From Chloroflexia bacterium (lineage in GTDB: Bacteria > Chloroflexota > Chloroflexia > Thermomicrobiales > UBA6265): a stretch of 15,023 nucleotides of DNA. A program made the position numbers and the translations under genes. The notes under the pieces are model-generated. The model was not told where the DNA came from, did no database searches, and saw only the letters and a program-made list of their open reading frames with translations. The stretch lies in NCBI GenBank assembly GCA_013694885.1, contig JACDBO010000483.1, positions 1 through 15,023 on the forward strand, given 5' to 3'. Positions within the stretch are counted from its first letter, which is position 1, and each line of letters begins with the position of its first letter. Positions 1 to 7,427 of this stretch are shown piece by piece.

Positions 1-1781
1 ACCGTGAGCCCCTCGACGAAGCGGTATTGGCCCTCGGTGAAGTAGGGGAGGAACCGGCGGCGCAGCGGCGTCAGCTTCCGCATCAGGTCAACGAGGTCCG
101 GGCAGTCGCGCAGGCGATAGCTGTGCATGTTCCCAGGGATGAGGTTGAGCAACGCGCCTTCCATGAAACCGATCAACGCGCCGCGGGGGTGCTCGTTGAC
201 GTTTGCGTTCAGGCGGAAACTCGGGAACACGTACCGAAAGGGAGCGACCTTGGCGAATTCCCAGCTGCTGGTCCACTCCCACGTGTAATCCAGCACCGGC
301 ACATTCACGTCGCTGACGTGCTCGGCCGAGTAGGTTCCATCCGGGTTCACGGTGTGGATGAGCTCCCGCGCCGCTCGCGCGAAATCCTGGAGCTTCTCGC
401 CTTCCTCATCGGGGCGCCCATCGATCGCCGGGTTGTAGTTGGGGTCTTCCCAGGAGCGTCCCACATCGAAGCAGATGCCTTTGCCGCCCAGCGCCAGAAA
501 GTGCTGGTAGGCGCTCAGTCCGGTTTCGTGCCATCCCGGCGAGAGCGCGGAACCCTGAATCATGGCGTGGGTGCCGCTGAATGGGAGTCGGAACAGCGGC
601 AGGAAATCGCGTCCATACGTCCAGTTGTTGCCAACGGGCTGATGGCCGGCGTTGAGGTGGACCCAGTCGGGGTCGGTCTCATCGGTATCACGCAGAATAT
701 GGTGGCTGACGAAGAGCACGATCGGAACGCCCATCTCGGCGCACGTCCTGAGCGCCGCCCCGAACTCCTCCTCGGTACCCAACCGGGGATCGACAAAGAT
801 CGGATACCCGTTCTTGAACCACCAGTGCCAGAGGATGAGCTCGGTGACGCCCAACTCGGGATCGGTCAGCTCCTCGGCATACTCCGGCAGTTGCGAGAAG
901 GTGAAGGTCGGCGGGGCGTTGCGGACGGCCGGCCAGAGGGAGCGCACCGCCAGCGCCTCCCGAATCCGCCGCGGCGCGTTGTACGGGTAGGCCCCGGCGG
1001 CGAACCGCTGGTAGGCTCGCGCCCCGGCGTACCAGTCCCCGGCGTGCGGCAGCAGGACGTACTCGCCGCTCTCCCACGTCGCGCCCGGCTCAAGTAGGGG
1101 GTAGTGCGACCACCGCAGATTGAGCCGCTCGACGGCGCGGTTGACCCGCTGGATCACGATGCCCTGCGCGGTGTGCCGGGTGTTGCGTGAGAAGAGGGTC
1201 AGCCCCTGGCGCTCGTCGCCGTAGTCCAGCCACTTCATGTTGAACCTGAAACCCGCGTAGGGAAAATACTCCTGGAGTGCCCGGTCGAGCCACCACGCAT
1301 CATCCGGCCGCATCCGCAGCGTCTCGAACGGCTTGCTCTGATGCCTGCCGAGCTGGACGCGCATGTCGGCCGCGTTCCCCACGGCTTCAAGATCCATCAG
1401 TTGCGGGAAGATGATCTGGGGCAGCGGCCGCGTCCACCCGTTGTGGACCGTGGCGCTGATCACCAGCCCATCATCGGACGGGCGCAACCTGATCGTCACC
1501 TGGATCGGGAACGACCCCTCGCCGGATTCGAGATGATCGTAGCGAAGCACCAACCCGTCGCCATCCTGGCTGATCTCCGGCGACCCGTGCGTGCCGCATT
1601 CCAGAAAGTGCGATTGATAATGATCGAGCGGCGCGGCCACCCGCAGCAGACCCGCGCCGGACGGCTGCCGCACGAACTCGGTCGCCGGATCGTCCAGATG
1701 AATCGCGGCGATGGCGCCGGTCGCGACGTCGATGTCGACGCGGCCTTGGGGGATCGTGACCGTCTCTGTCGTCAGCTGCAT
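1..1781 (-). CDS. DUF6259-like, glycoside-hydrolase-like protein (3' end beyond the left edge)
   Basis: An open frame of about 593 codons begins at the ATG at 1781 and runs without a stop to the left edge, so the C-terminus is missing. A strong ribosome site, GGAGGAG, lies 6 nt before the ATG. The first ~250 residues look like the beta-rich N-terminal domain of many glycosidases. From about residue 300 the pattern is that of a TIM barrel: LILWHWWFKNGYPIF (~313-327), VPIVLFVSHH (~350-360), KGICFDVGRSWEDPNYNP (~434-451) and GTYSAEHVSDV (~482-492). By analogy with retaining alpha-glycosidases, Asp439 in CFDVG and Glu487 in SAEH are candidate catalytic acids, but this is inference. No signal peptide is seen, so the protein is probably cytoplasmic. 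The oxidoreductase gene lies 37 bp upstream on the same strand, so they very likely share one transcript. The DUF6259 assignment is from memory of the family and is moderate; the substrate is unknown. Confidence 0.65.
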   Translation of the reverse strand, partial: MQLTTETVTIPQGRVDIDVATGAIAAIHLDDPATEFVRQPSGAGLLRVAAPLDHYQSHFLECGTHGSPEISQDGDGLVLRYDHLESGEGSFPIQVTIRLRPSDDGLVISATVHNGWTRPLPQIIFPQLMDLEAVGNAADMRVQLGRHQSKPFETLRMRPDDAWWLDRALQEYFPYAGFRFNMKWLDYGDERQGLTLFSRNTRHTAQGIVIQRVNRAVERLNLRWSHYPLLEPGATWESGEYVLLPHAGDWYAGARAYQRFAAGAYPYNAPRRIREALAVRSLWPAVRNAPPTFTFSQLPEYAEELTDPELGVTELILWHWWFKNGYPIFVDPRLGTEEEFGAALRTCAEMGVPIVLFVSHHILRDTDETDPDWVHLNAGHQPVGNNWTYGRDFLPLFRLPFSGTHAMIQGSALSPGWHETGLSAYQHFLALGGKGICFDVGRSWEDPNYNPAIDGRPDEEGEKLQDFARAARELIHTVNPDGTYSAEHVSDVNVPVLDYTWEWTSSWEFAKVAPFRYVFPSFRLNANVNEHPRGALIGFMEGALLNLIPGNMHSYRLRDCPDLVDLMRKLTPLRRRFLPYFTEGQYRFVEGLT

Positions 1782-1818
1782 CAGGTACTCCTCCGACGAT
1801 CGTGGCGCAACGCGTCCG

Positions 1819-2841
1819 CTAGAAGGCGACCCGGACGGACGCCGGTTGGCCTGACGCCACCGATTCCTTGATCGCTTCGCCGATGGCGACCGTCTTCGCC
1901 GCGTCGAGCGCCGTGGAGCAGGTCCCGGCGCCGGTGCGAACAGCTTGGGCGAACTCGGCCATGTAGCGCCGCACCTCGCCTCCGTGGCCCTGTTCCTGGC
2001 CAAAATCGAGTGTGGCGGTAGGCAGACCGGGCAGCCGGTCGAGCACCACCCGGTCATGGACGAGACTTCCCTTGGTCCCGAACAGGCTCAGCGTCTCCAT
2101 CGGCAGCGGCGGATGAATGATGCCGAACGCGCCGAGGATGCGGCCGATCGCGCCGTTCCAGAAGCGGACATTGACGAGGTAGGTGTCCGGTGTGTCGGCC
2201 GGGTAGCGCGGATCGACCCCGCTGTTGACGCCGTAGGCGAACACCTCCTCGGCATCCCCGAGATACCAGGTGAGCAGGGCCACGGGATGGCACATGCTGC
2301 CGATGGGAAAGTCCTTTGGTTCGAGATAGCGCCACGGGGTCTTGTCGAAGACCGGCCGCATATCGTGCACGTAGTGCGTTTCGCCGAAGACCAGGCGGCC
2401 AAGGTCGCCATCGTCGACAAGCTGGCGCGCGGCGATACAGTATTTGGCGTAGCGGGACGTTTCCCCCACCAGCAGCACGCGACCCGTCTGCTCGAGCAGG
2501 GCGAGGACCTGTTCGGCTTCGTCCGTCGAGATCACCATCGGTTTGGTGACGACGACATTCTTGCCCGCCCGCAACGCGGCGGAAATCATCGGGAAGTGCA
2601 GCGGATCGGGGGAATAGATGGCCACGGCGTCGACGTCCGGTCGTTCCAGCACGTCCTCGTAGCGGGTGGTCGTGTAGTCGATTTCAAACTCGCGCGCCGT
2701 GCGGGTCACCACGTCCTGATCCAGGCCACAGAGCGCCTTCAGGTGGAACCCGGAATCGTGGGACTGGGTGGCGCGGAGGCAGGCCCGGGCAATCGAACCG
2801 CATCCGATCACACCGAGGCCGATAGGGGCAGTTGCGTCCAT
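1819..2841 (-). CDS. Gfo/Idh/MocA family NAD(P)-dependent oxidoreductase
   Basis: The protein has 340 residues from the ATG at 2841, a usual length for the family. Members oxidise or reduce sugars, inositols and sugar acids with NAD(P), in the cytoplasm. The N-terminal Rossmann fold shows GVIGCGSIA (residues 10-18). The usual EKP motif appears as VVVTKPM, with Lys100, and GSMCHPVALLTWYLG (181-195) carries the expected catalytic-site His185. A frame-compatible ATG lies 30 bp upstream at 2871, but it has no ribosome site and abuts the palindromic operator. The ATG at 2841 has GAGAGG about 6 nt upstream and gives a protein that begins just before the Rossmann strand. It is the first gene of a minus-strand operon with the DUF6259-like gene, under the promoter at 2895-2923. 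Specific substrate cannot be told from sequence. Confidence 0.9.
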   Translation of the reverse strand: MDATAPIGLGVIGCGSIARACLRATQSHDSGFHLKALCGLDQDVVTRTAREFEIDYTTTRYEDVLERPDVDAVAIYSPDPLHFPMISAALRAGKNVVVTKPMVISTDEAEQVLALLEQTGRVLLVGETSRYAKYCIAARQLVDDGDLGRLVFGETHYVHDMRPVFDKTPWRYLEPKDFPIGSMCHPVALLTWYLGDAEEVFAYGVNSGVDPRYPADTPDTYLVNVRFWNGAIGRILGAFGIIHPPLPMETLSLFGTKGSLVHDRVVLDRLPGLPTATLDFGQEQGHGGEVRRYMAEFAQAVRTGAGTCSTALDAAKTVAIGEAIKESVASGQPASVRVAF

Positions 2842-2871
2842 CTTGCGCCTCTCACGCGGGCCGTCTAGCAT

Positions 2872-2888
2872 GTGAAAACAGTTTTCAC
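2872..2888. promoter_or_regulatory. Perfect 17-bp palindromic operator, LacI-family style
   Basis: The sequence GTGAAAACAGTTTTCAC has 8-bp arms that are perfectly complementary around one central base. It starts 6 bp after the -10 box of the minus-strand promoter, so it covers roughly +1 to +17, a classic place for a repressor. A related palindrome at 5228-5244 agrees at 13 of 17 positions. Assignment to the LacI family rests on size, symmetry and similarity to cre-like sites; the regulator is not in the window. Confidence 0.75.
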
Positions 2889-2894
2889 GATGGG

Positions 2895-2923
2895 ACTGTA
2901 AACAAGCGGTGAAACCACGTCAA
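2895..2923 (-). promoter_or_regulatory. Housekeeping sigma promoter of the oxidoreductase operon
   Basis: Reading the minus strand, a -35 box TTGACG (2923-2918, 5/6 to TTGACA), a 17-bp spacer and a -10 box TACAGT (2900-2895, 4/6 to TATAAT) lie upstream of the operator. Transcription would begin near 2888, leaving a leader of about 47 nt before the ATG at 2841. The transporter operon has the same -35 hexamer and spacer length. Confidence 0.7.
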
Positions 2924-2954
2924 GACCGGTCCAATTGGAGCGTCACAGCTCCCG

Positions 2955-2987
2955 CACCGTCGTGCTGACGAAGGAAGCATGACGGTG
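2955..2987. repeat. Interspersed hairpin repeat, copy 1 (loop GACGAAGGA)
   Basis: Arms CACCGTCGTGCT (2955-2966) and AGCATGACGGTG (2976-2987) are complementary over 12 bp with one G.T pair, and enclose the 9-nt loop GACGAAGGA. The same loop with a different stem recurs at 11133-11151. The pattern resembles the interspersed 'TCATTCTGAGCGAAGCGAAGAAT' repeats seen between genes in several phyla. It lies between the divergent promoters or leaders, so it may also act as a transcript barrier. Confidence 0.65.
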
Positions 2988-3033
2988 GTGTGTGATGGGG
3001 CGACGAACGACACAATTCGCTGTACCACTCTAC

Positions 3034-3076
3034 TCAGCATGATTGGTGAGGGGCATGTCACAACCAATCATGTTGA
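3034..3076. repeat. Inverted repeat upstream of the metallophosphoesterase gene
   Basis: CATGATTGGT (3038-3047) and ACCAATCATG (3063-3072) are perfectly complementary. After a G.T pair, three further base pairs extend the arms to 14 positions (3034-3047 and 3063-3076), around a 15-nt spacer. The right arm ends 30 bp before the GTG start at 3107. It could be a two-site operator (half-site centres 25 bp apart) or a 5'-leader hairpin. There is no T-tract, so a simple terminator is less likely. Confidence 0.6.
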
Positions 3077-3106
3077 ATTCGTATCACGTAGGTGAAAGGC
3101 GGAACC

Positions 3107-5182
3107 GTGTTCGACCGATCCTTCTTGCCGCCGGCGGATCTGGAATTCGTGGTCATGACGGATACGCACTACATGCTCGATCCCGGTGGGGAGCGGGTTG
3201 AGTTCGAGTCGAGGCGTCGTCAGGCGGCCCGCGCCGCTCACGCGCTCCGCCTCGTGGCCTCGCTCGACGCCGCGTTCGTCGTCCATCTCGGCGATCTGAT
3301 CCAGGAGTTCCCGGAGAGCCACGGGTTTGCCGAGTCGCTCGATCAGGCGTTAGCCCAACTCGACGCGTGCGGAGTGCAGCCACGCCTGGTCGCCGGCAAT
3401 CACGATGTCGGCGACAAACCGGACCCAACGATGCCGACCGACTGGGTGACCAGCGAGACACTGAAGAGCTTCCACGACCGGTTCGGCCAGTCCTGGTCCA
3501 GTTGGAACATGGCCGGTTGTCACTTCGTCGTCCTGAACTCGCAGATCATGAACGGACCCCTGCCCGAGGTGGCAATCCAGGAGCGCTGGCTCGAGGCGGA
3601 TCTGGCCGCGCACACGGGGATGCCGATCTTCCTGTTCATGCACCTCTCGTTGTTCCTCGTCTCCCCAAGCGAACAAGGACTCGGGCATTACGACAACATC
3701 GACGAGCCGGCCCGGAGCTGGCTGGTGGACCTCATTCAAAGGCACCACGTCCAGATGGTGGTCAGCGGGCATACGCATTTCTCGTTCTTCAACCGGATCG
3801 GCGAGGCGAGATCGCGCGTGGTGCCGTCGACCGCCTTTACGCGCCCCGGCTTTTGCGAAGTGTTTTCGAGCGCACCGCCGCCAGAGCGCGGCCGAGACGA
3901 TGTGTTCAAGCTCGGGTTCCTGCTGGTGCGTGTGCGCGACGGGCGGGCCAGCGTCCATCTCGTGCGGACCGACGGCGCGATGACCGGTCCGACAATATCG
4001 GTCCAACGGCTCGTCGCTCGCACGTCGCAGGATCTCCCGGATTCGCCGCTCGGGATCACGATGCGGCACCCGTTGTCCCCCGCGACAGAGGTGCCGATCG
4101 CCTGGCAATCGACGATCAGACAGCCGGTGCGCAACGACTATCCCTTGCTGGGGTGTCTCGAACTCGGTGTGCGCTACGCCCGCATCCCGGCCGCCGACCT
4201 CTCCAACGCCTCGCAGCGCGAGCGGCTGGCGACATTGCGCGACGAAGGCGTCTCGCTGACGGCGACCTGGATCTGGTCGGAGCGGTCGCCCCTGGTCACC
4301 GAGGCCGCTGAGCATCGCGATGGGCTGGACGGTATCGAGGTGCAGTATCCCGGCGCGCTGCTCCCCAACGCCGCGTGCTTGCGGGCAATCACCCGGAGCG
4401 CTCAGGAGACGCGCCTGCCGGTGGCACTCTCTCCCCTGCTGCCACGAGAGACGGTCCCCGGCAAGCAGCACGCGCGGACCCGCACGGGCTACCATCTCGC
4501 CGAACTCCCCGCCCTCGATCAGTACCTCGGCGAGCACGGCGTTCGGGTCGATCGTGTCCTGTGCCGCGTGGATGGTGGCCAGAGCCCGTGGAGCGCCATC
4601 GGGCAGACACACGACCTGCTCCCGCTTGGGCAGATCGCGGCGATTGAGTGGGCGGTCGAGTTTGAGGACGCGGACCCGCGGCGTCAGGTCAGCCGGGCCG
4701 TCGAGGCGATGGCCGCCACCGCGACCGTGTCCGGTGCGCGGCTCTTCCTCGAACCGCTGGTCGATCTCGACCGGACCATGGACGCCCCGCCGGGGTTGCT
4801 CGACCGCCTGTGCAATCCGCGCACCGTGTTTCATGTTGTGCGCACGCTGAACACCATCCTGTTCAGCGAGCCTCAGACCTGGAAGCCCGCGGCCGGCTCC
4901 TCCATCCCGGACGCCACCACCTTCGTTCTGGAATCCGCGGACGCACGGTTGCTCGTCATGCTGCCCGACGATCCCGAGCGCGCGGCGATCCGCCTCTCCG
5001 CCACGGACCTTCGCGCCGCCGTGGCCGACGCGCGTCCCGAGCGGGTGCGCGTGGTCCATCTCGAAACGGGCACCATCCGCTCACTGGACCCGCGCGCTCT
5101 CGATAGCATCACGGTGGATGGCGCCACCGTGCTTCTGGTGGAGCGCGGCAAGGCACAGGCGAGTAAGCTGCCGGACGCTTGA
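3107..5182 (+). CDS. Metallophosphoesterase (calcineurin-like) fused to a long unrecognised C-terminal region
   Basis: From the GTG at 3107 the protein has 691 residues. A GTG in frame at 3092 is possible, but only 3107 has a good ribosome site (GAAAGGCGG) at proper spacing. The N-terminal ~300 residues hold all five metal-binding blocks of calcineurin-like phosphoesterases: DTH (Asp19, His21), GDL (Asp63), GNHD (Asn98, His99), MHLS (His179) and GHTH (His222, His224). The two-metal site therefore looks intact. Residues ~315-610 form alternating helix/strand segments that may be a TIM-barrel-like domain (LGVRYARIP, GIEVQYPGALLP, LPVALSPLL, ARLFLEPLVD), and ~620-690 look like a small beta domain as at the end of glycosidases. 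No signal peptide or membrane segment is visible. Its stop codon overlaps the -35 box of the transporter promoter. It may cleave a phosphate ester or diester in the imported compound; the substrate is unknown. Confidence 0.85.
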   Translation: MFDRSFLPPADLEFVVMTDTHYMLDPGGERVEFESRRRQAARAAHALRLVASLDAAFVVHLGDLIQEFPESHGFAESLDQALAQLDACGVQPRLVAGNHDVGDKPDPTMPTDWVTSETLKSFHDRFGQSWSSWNMAGCHFVVLNSQIMNGPLPEVAIQERWLEADLAAHTGMPIFLFMHLSLFLVSPSEQGLGHYDNIDEPARSWLVDLIQRHHVQMVVSGHTHFSFFNRIGEARSRVVPSTAFTRPGFCEVFSSAPPPERGRDDVFKLGFLLVRVRDGRASVHLVRTDGAMTGPTISVQRLVARTSQDLPDSPLGITMRHPLSPATEVPIAWQSTIRQPVRNDYPLLGCLELGVRYARIPAADLSNASQRERLATLRDEGVSLTATWIWSERSPLVTEAAEHRDGLDGIEVQYPGALLPNAACLRAITRSAQETRLPVALSPLLPRETVPGKQHARTRTGYHLAELPALDQYLGEHGVRVDRVLCRVDGGQSPWSAIGQTHDLLPLGQIAAIEWAVEFEDADPRRQVSRAVEAMAATATVSGARLFLEPLVDLDRTMDAPPGLLDRLCNPRTVFHVVRTLNTILFSEPQTWKPAAGSSIPDATTFVLESADARLLVMLPDDPERAAIRLSATDLRAAVADARPERVRVVHLETGTIRSLDPRALDSITVDGATVLLVERGKAQASKLPDA

Positions 5183-5207
5183 CGTCGCACCGCGCGATGC
5201 GTAGTAT
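5179..5207 (+). promoter_or_regulatory. Promoter of the sugar ABC transporter operon
   Basis: A -35 box TTGACG (5179-5184), a 17-bp spacer and a -10 box TAGTAT (5202-5207) match the housekeeping consensus at 5/6 and 4/6. The TGA stop of the metallophosphoesterase gene is inside the -35 box. Transcription would start near 5214, about 14 bp before the operator. Confidence 0.7.
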
Positions 5208-5227
5208 GGCAACCGTCTCCAAAGTAC

Positions 5228-5244
5228 GTGGAAACGCTTTCCAC
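5228..5244. promoter_or_regulatory. 17-bp palindromic operator of the transporter operon
   Basis: GTGGAAACGCTTTCCAC has perfectly complementary 7-bp arms around CGC. It lies at about +15 to +31 of the predicted transcript, a place where a bound repressor blocks elongation or open-complex escape. It shares GTG-x-AAAC-xx-TTT-x-CAC with the site at 2872-2888 and contains the AAACG core typical of LacI/CcpA-type operators. Confidence 0.75.
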
Positions 5245-5425
5245 GAAATGACTTGGCCCAGATTATCCACGGGTCGAGACGGATAGACCCACTGCGGCTC
5301 GAAATGACAATTTGTGCGGCTGGCCGATATGCGGCTGGTGACTAACTCGTGAGAGCACGAACGTACCCGTGAGCCGCCGCGGATGCGGGCATAGGTGAAG
5401 ATCGAGCCACCGGAGGGGACTTTCG
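5245..5425 (+). promoter_or_regulatory. Long 5' leader of the transporter operon
   Basis: About 180 nt separate the operator from the first permease start, and no ORF is credible here. It holds small stems, GGGTC/GACCC (5271-5275 with 5286-5290) and TCGTG-AGAG-CACGA (5347-5360). It also holds direct repeats: TGCGGCT at 5293, 5315 and 5330, and CGAAATGAC at 5244 and 5300. I do not recognise a known riboswitch. Confidence 0.4.
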
Positions 5426-6409
5426 ATGTCGATCGGGACCGCGGACCGGGCCCAATCACTTGTCCGCGCGGGCAGCCCGCCTTCGGGGAAGTCGTTGTGG
5501 CAGCGGATGTGGTCCGTCCGCTGGTGCTATCTCTTCATGCTGCCGAGTCTCATCCTGACCGTCGCCTTCACCCTGTATCCGACGGTCATGTCCTGGTATT
5601 TCTCGCTGCTCGATTGGTCGGGGTTCGGCTCCGATCGCGACTGGGCCGGTTTCGCGAATTACCGGGAAGTGGTGCGGGACGACCTCTTCTGGAACGCCTA
5701 TGTCCGCTCGTTTCTGTTCACGTTAGCCGGAGCGCCGATCAAGATCGGCCTCGCGCTCGTCGTCGCCCTGGTCCTCAACGACGCATCGCTCAGGTTCCGC
5801 TCGTTCTACCGAACCCTCTTCTTTCTCCCGGTGGTGACGAGCAGCGCGATCATTGGCATCGTCATGACGTTCATCTTCAGCCCGCTCGATGGTCCGGTGA
5901 ATATGGTGCTGCTCCAGCTCGGGTTCATCGACATCCCGGTCGACTTCCTGGGCGATCCGGACACCGCGCTGTGGACCGTCGTCGCCGTCTACATCTGGAA
6001 GTGGTTCGGCGTGACCATGATCTACTGGCTGGCGGCCTTGCAGGTCGTCCCCCGGGAACTCTACGAGGCGGCCCGCATCGACGGCGCCAACCGCTGGAAC
6101 ATGCATCGATCGATCACGCTGCCGCTGATCGTGCCCTTCGCGCTCGTGATCGTGCTGATTACGGTCGTCAGCGCCCTCAACATCTTCGGTCTGGTGCAGA
6201 CCATGACCGGCGGCGGTCCCTTCTTCGCCACGGAGGTGATGGAGCTGTACATCTACCGTAATGCCTTCGGCGCGGGCGAAGTGCCCCGCCTCGGATATGC
6301 CTCCGCCGCCGCCGTCTTCTTCGGGATCACCGTCTTCGCGGTATCGCTGCTGCAAGGGTGGGGTCTGAAGAAGGCGAACACGGCCCGTGCCCAGATGAAG
6401 ACCCAGTGA
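5426..6409 (+). CDS. Sugar ABC transporter permease, MalF/UgpA type (CUT1)
   Basis: The 327-residue inner-membrane protein starts at an ATG preceded by GGAGGGGAC. Six membrane segments are visible, near residues 33-58, 95-118, 131-152, 182-206, 234-257 and 291-311. The cytoplasmic EAA loop that docks the ATPase reads YEAARIDGANRW (213-224), followed by LPLIVP. Pairing with the next gene and the downstream binding protein defines a carbohydrate uptake (CUT1) importer. No gene for the ATPase is present; such importers often borrow a shared MsmX/UgpC-type ATPase encoded elsewhere. It is the first gene under the operator at 5228-5244. Confidence 0.93.
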   Translation: MSIGTADRAQSLVRAGSPPSGKSLWQRMWSVRWCYLFMLPSLILTVAFTLYPTVMSWYFSLLDWSGFGSDRDWAGFANYREVVRDDLFWNAYVRSFLFTLAGAPIKIGLALVVALVLNDASLRFRSFYRTLFFLPVVTSSAIIGIVMTFIFSPLDGPVNMVLLQLGFIDIPVDFLGDPDTALWTVVAVYIWKWFGVTMIYWLAALQVVPRELYEAARIDGANRWNMHRSITLPLIVPFALVIVLITVVSALNIFGLVQTMTGGGPFFATEVMELYIYRNAFGAGEVPRLGYASAAAVFFGITVFAVSLLQGWGLKKANTARAQMKTQ

Positions 6410-6425
6410 CAGGAGCATCCCGGTG

Positions 6426-7340
6426 ATGCGACACCGCGCGACAACCGCGATCGCGATGACGGCGAAGAAGCAACGCCTGGTCGGGGCGCACGATATTCCG
6501 TCGCCCCGGCGAGGGTTTCGATGGCGCCCGCGGTCGGTGATCCCCCATCTGGTGCTGCTGCCGATCTGCTTCGTCTGGATCTATCCCTTCCTCTGGATGG
6601 TCTCGGCGGGTCTGAAGACGGAGCGCGAGATCTACTCCGGGTTGAGTCTGATCCCGGAAACGCTCCGCTGGGAGAACTTTCAACGGGCCTGGGTCGTGGC
6701 GCGGATCGGCGAGTACTTCGTCAACACCGTCATCATCACGGTCGGCTCCATCGCCATCGTCCTCTTCTCCGTCGCCCTCATGGGCTACGTGCTGGGCCGC
6801 TTTCAATTCCCTGGCAAGAAGCTGGTGATCGCCATCTTTGCCGCAACGATTTTCCTGCCCGAGGGGTACACGATTATCCCGATCGTCGAGTTGCTCCAGC
6901 GTCTGCACCTGACCAACTCGCTCGCTGGCGTGACATTGGCCCAGTCGGGCGGGGCCCATGTGGTCATGGTCCTGCTCTTCGCCGGCTATTTTGCCCAGCT
7001 ACCCAAGGACCTCGAGGAAGCGGCGGTCGTCGACGGCGCCAGTTTCTTCCGCGTCTTCTGGGAGGTCATGCTGCCCCTCGCCAAGCCGGTTGTCGCCACG
7101 ACGGTCATCCTCCAGTTCATGTCCAGCTGGAATGCCTTTCTGCAGCCGCTGGTGCTGACCCTGTCGCGGCCGGACCTGCGGACCCTGGCGGTCGGCATGT
7201 ATGCGTTTCGCGGCGAGTACTCGACCGATTGGAGCGGGATGGCGGCGGCCTCCGCGATCAGCCTGGCGCCGGTCATCATCACGTTCCTGTTCTTGCAGCG
7301 CTACTTCATCGAGGGCATCGCGGGATCGGTGAAACAGTGA
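6426..7340 (+). CDS. Sugar ABC transporter permease, MalG/UgpE type (CUT1)
   Basis: The second permease has 304 residues from the ATG at 6426. A GTG directly before it (6423) is equally usable with the AGGAG at 6411-6415. The gene lies 16 bp after the stop of the first permease, so the two are co-transcribed. Six membrane segments are seen, beginning with HLVLLPICFVWIYPFLWM (~41-58). The EAA loop is LEEAAVVDGASFFRVFW (~196-212), followed by MLPLAKP. The short, basic N-terminus is cytoplasmic. It forms the pore with the MalF-like partner; the sugar cannot be named from sequence. Confidence 0.93.
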   Translation: MRHRATTAIAMTAKKQRLVGAHDIPSPRRGFRWRPRSVIPHLVLLPICFVWIYPFLWMVSAGLKTEREIYSGLSLIPETLRWENFQRAWVVARIGEYFVNTVIITVGSIAIVLFSVALMGYVLGRFQFPGKKLVIAIFAATIFLPEGYTIIPIVELLQRLHLTNSLAGVTLAQSGGAHVVMVLLFAGYFAQLPKDLEEAAVVDGASFFRVFWEVMLPLAKPVVATTVILQFMSSWNAFLQPLVLTLSRPDLRTLAVGMYAFRGEYSTDWSGMAAASAISLAPVIITFLFLQRYFIEGIAGSVKQ

Positions 7341-7427
7341 CGGGCCCGCCGAAAACGAGAAAGGAGTGATCGGAGCAATCACGAAACGCCTGCGGCGATC
7401 GTAACTGACACGGAAAAGGAGTCGAGC

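Noticed and set aside
27..1097. A 356-codon plus-strand frame at the left edge
   Set aside because: It is the complement of the DUF6259-like gene, which has an excellent ribosome site, an operon partner and glycosidase-like motifs.
3043..3071. TTGGTG-17 bp-AATCAT as a promoter for the metallophosphoesterase gene
   Set aside because: The -35 box matches only 3/6, and both boxes fall inside the inverted repeat, whose symmetry explains their spacing as well.
7366..7404. A tiny GTG-started frame in the gap before the binding-protein gene
   Set aside because: The only Shine-Dalgarno-like bases directly abut the start codon, the product is about 12 residues, and nothing suggests a leader peptide.
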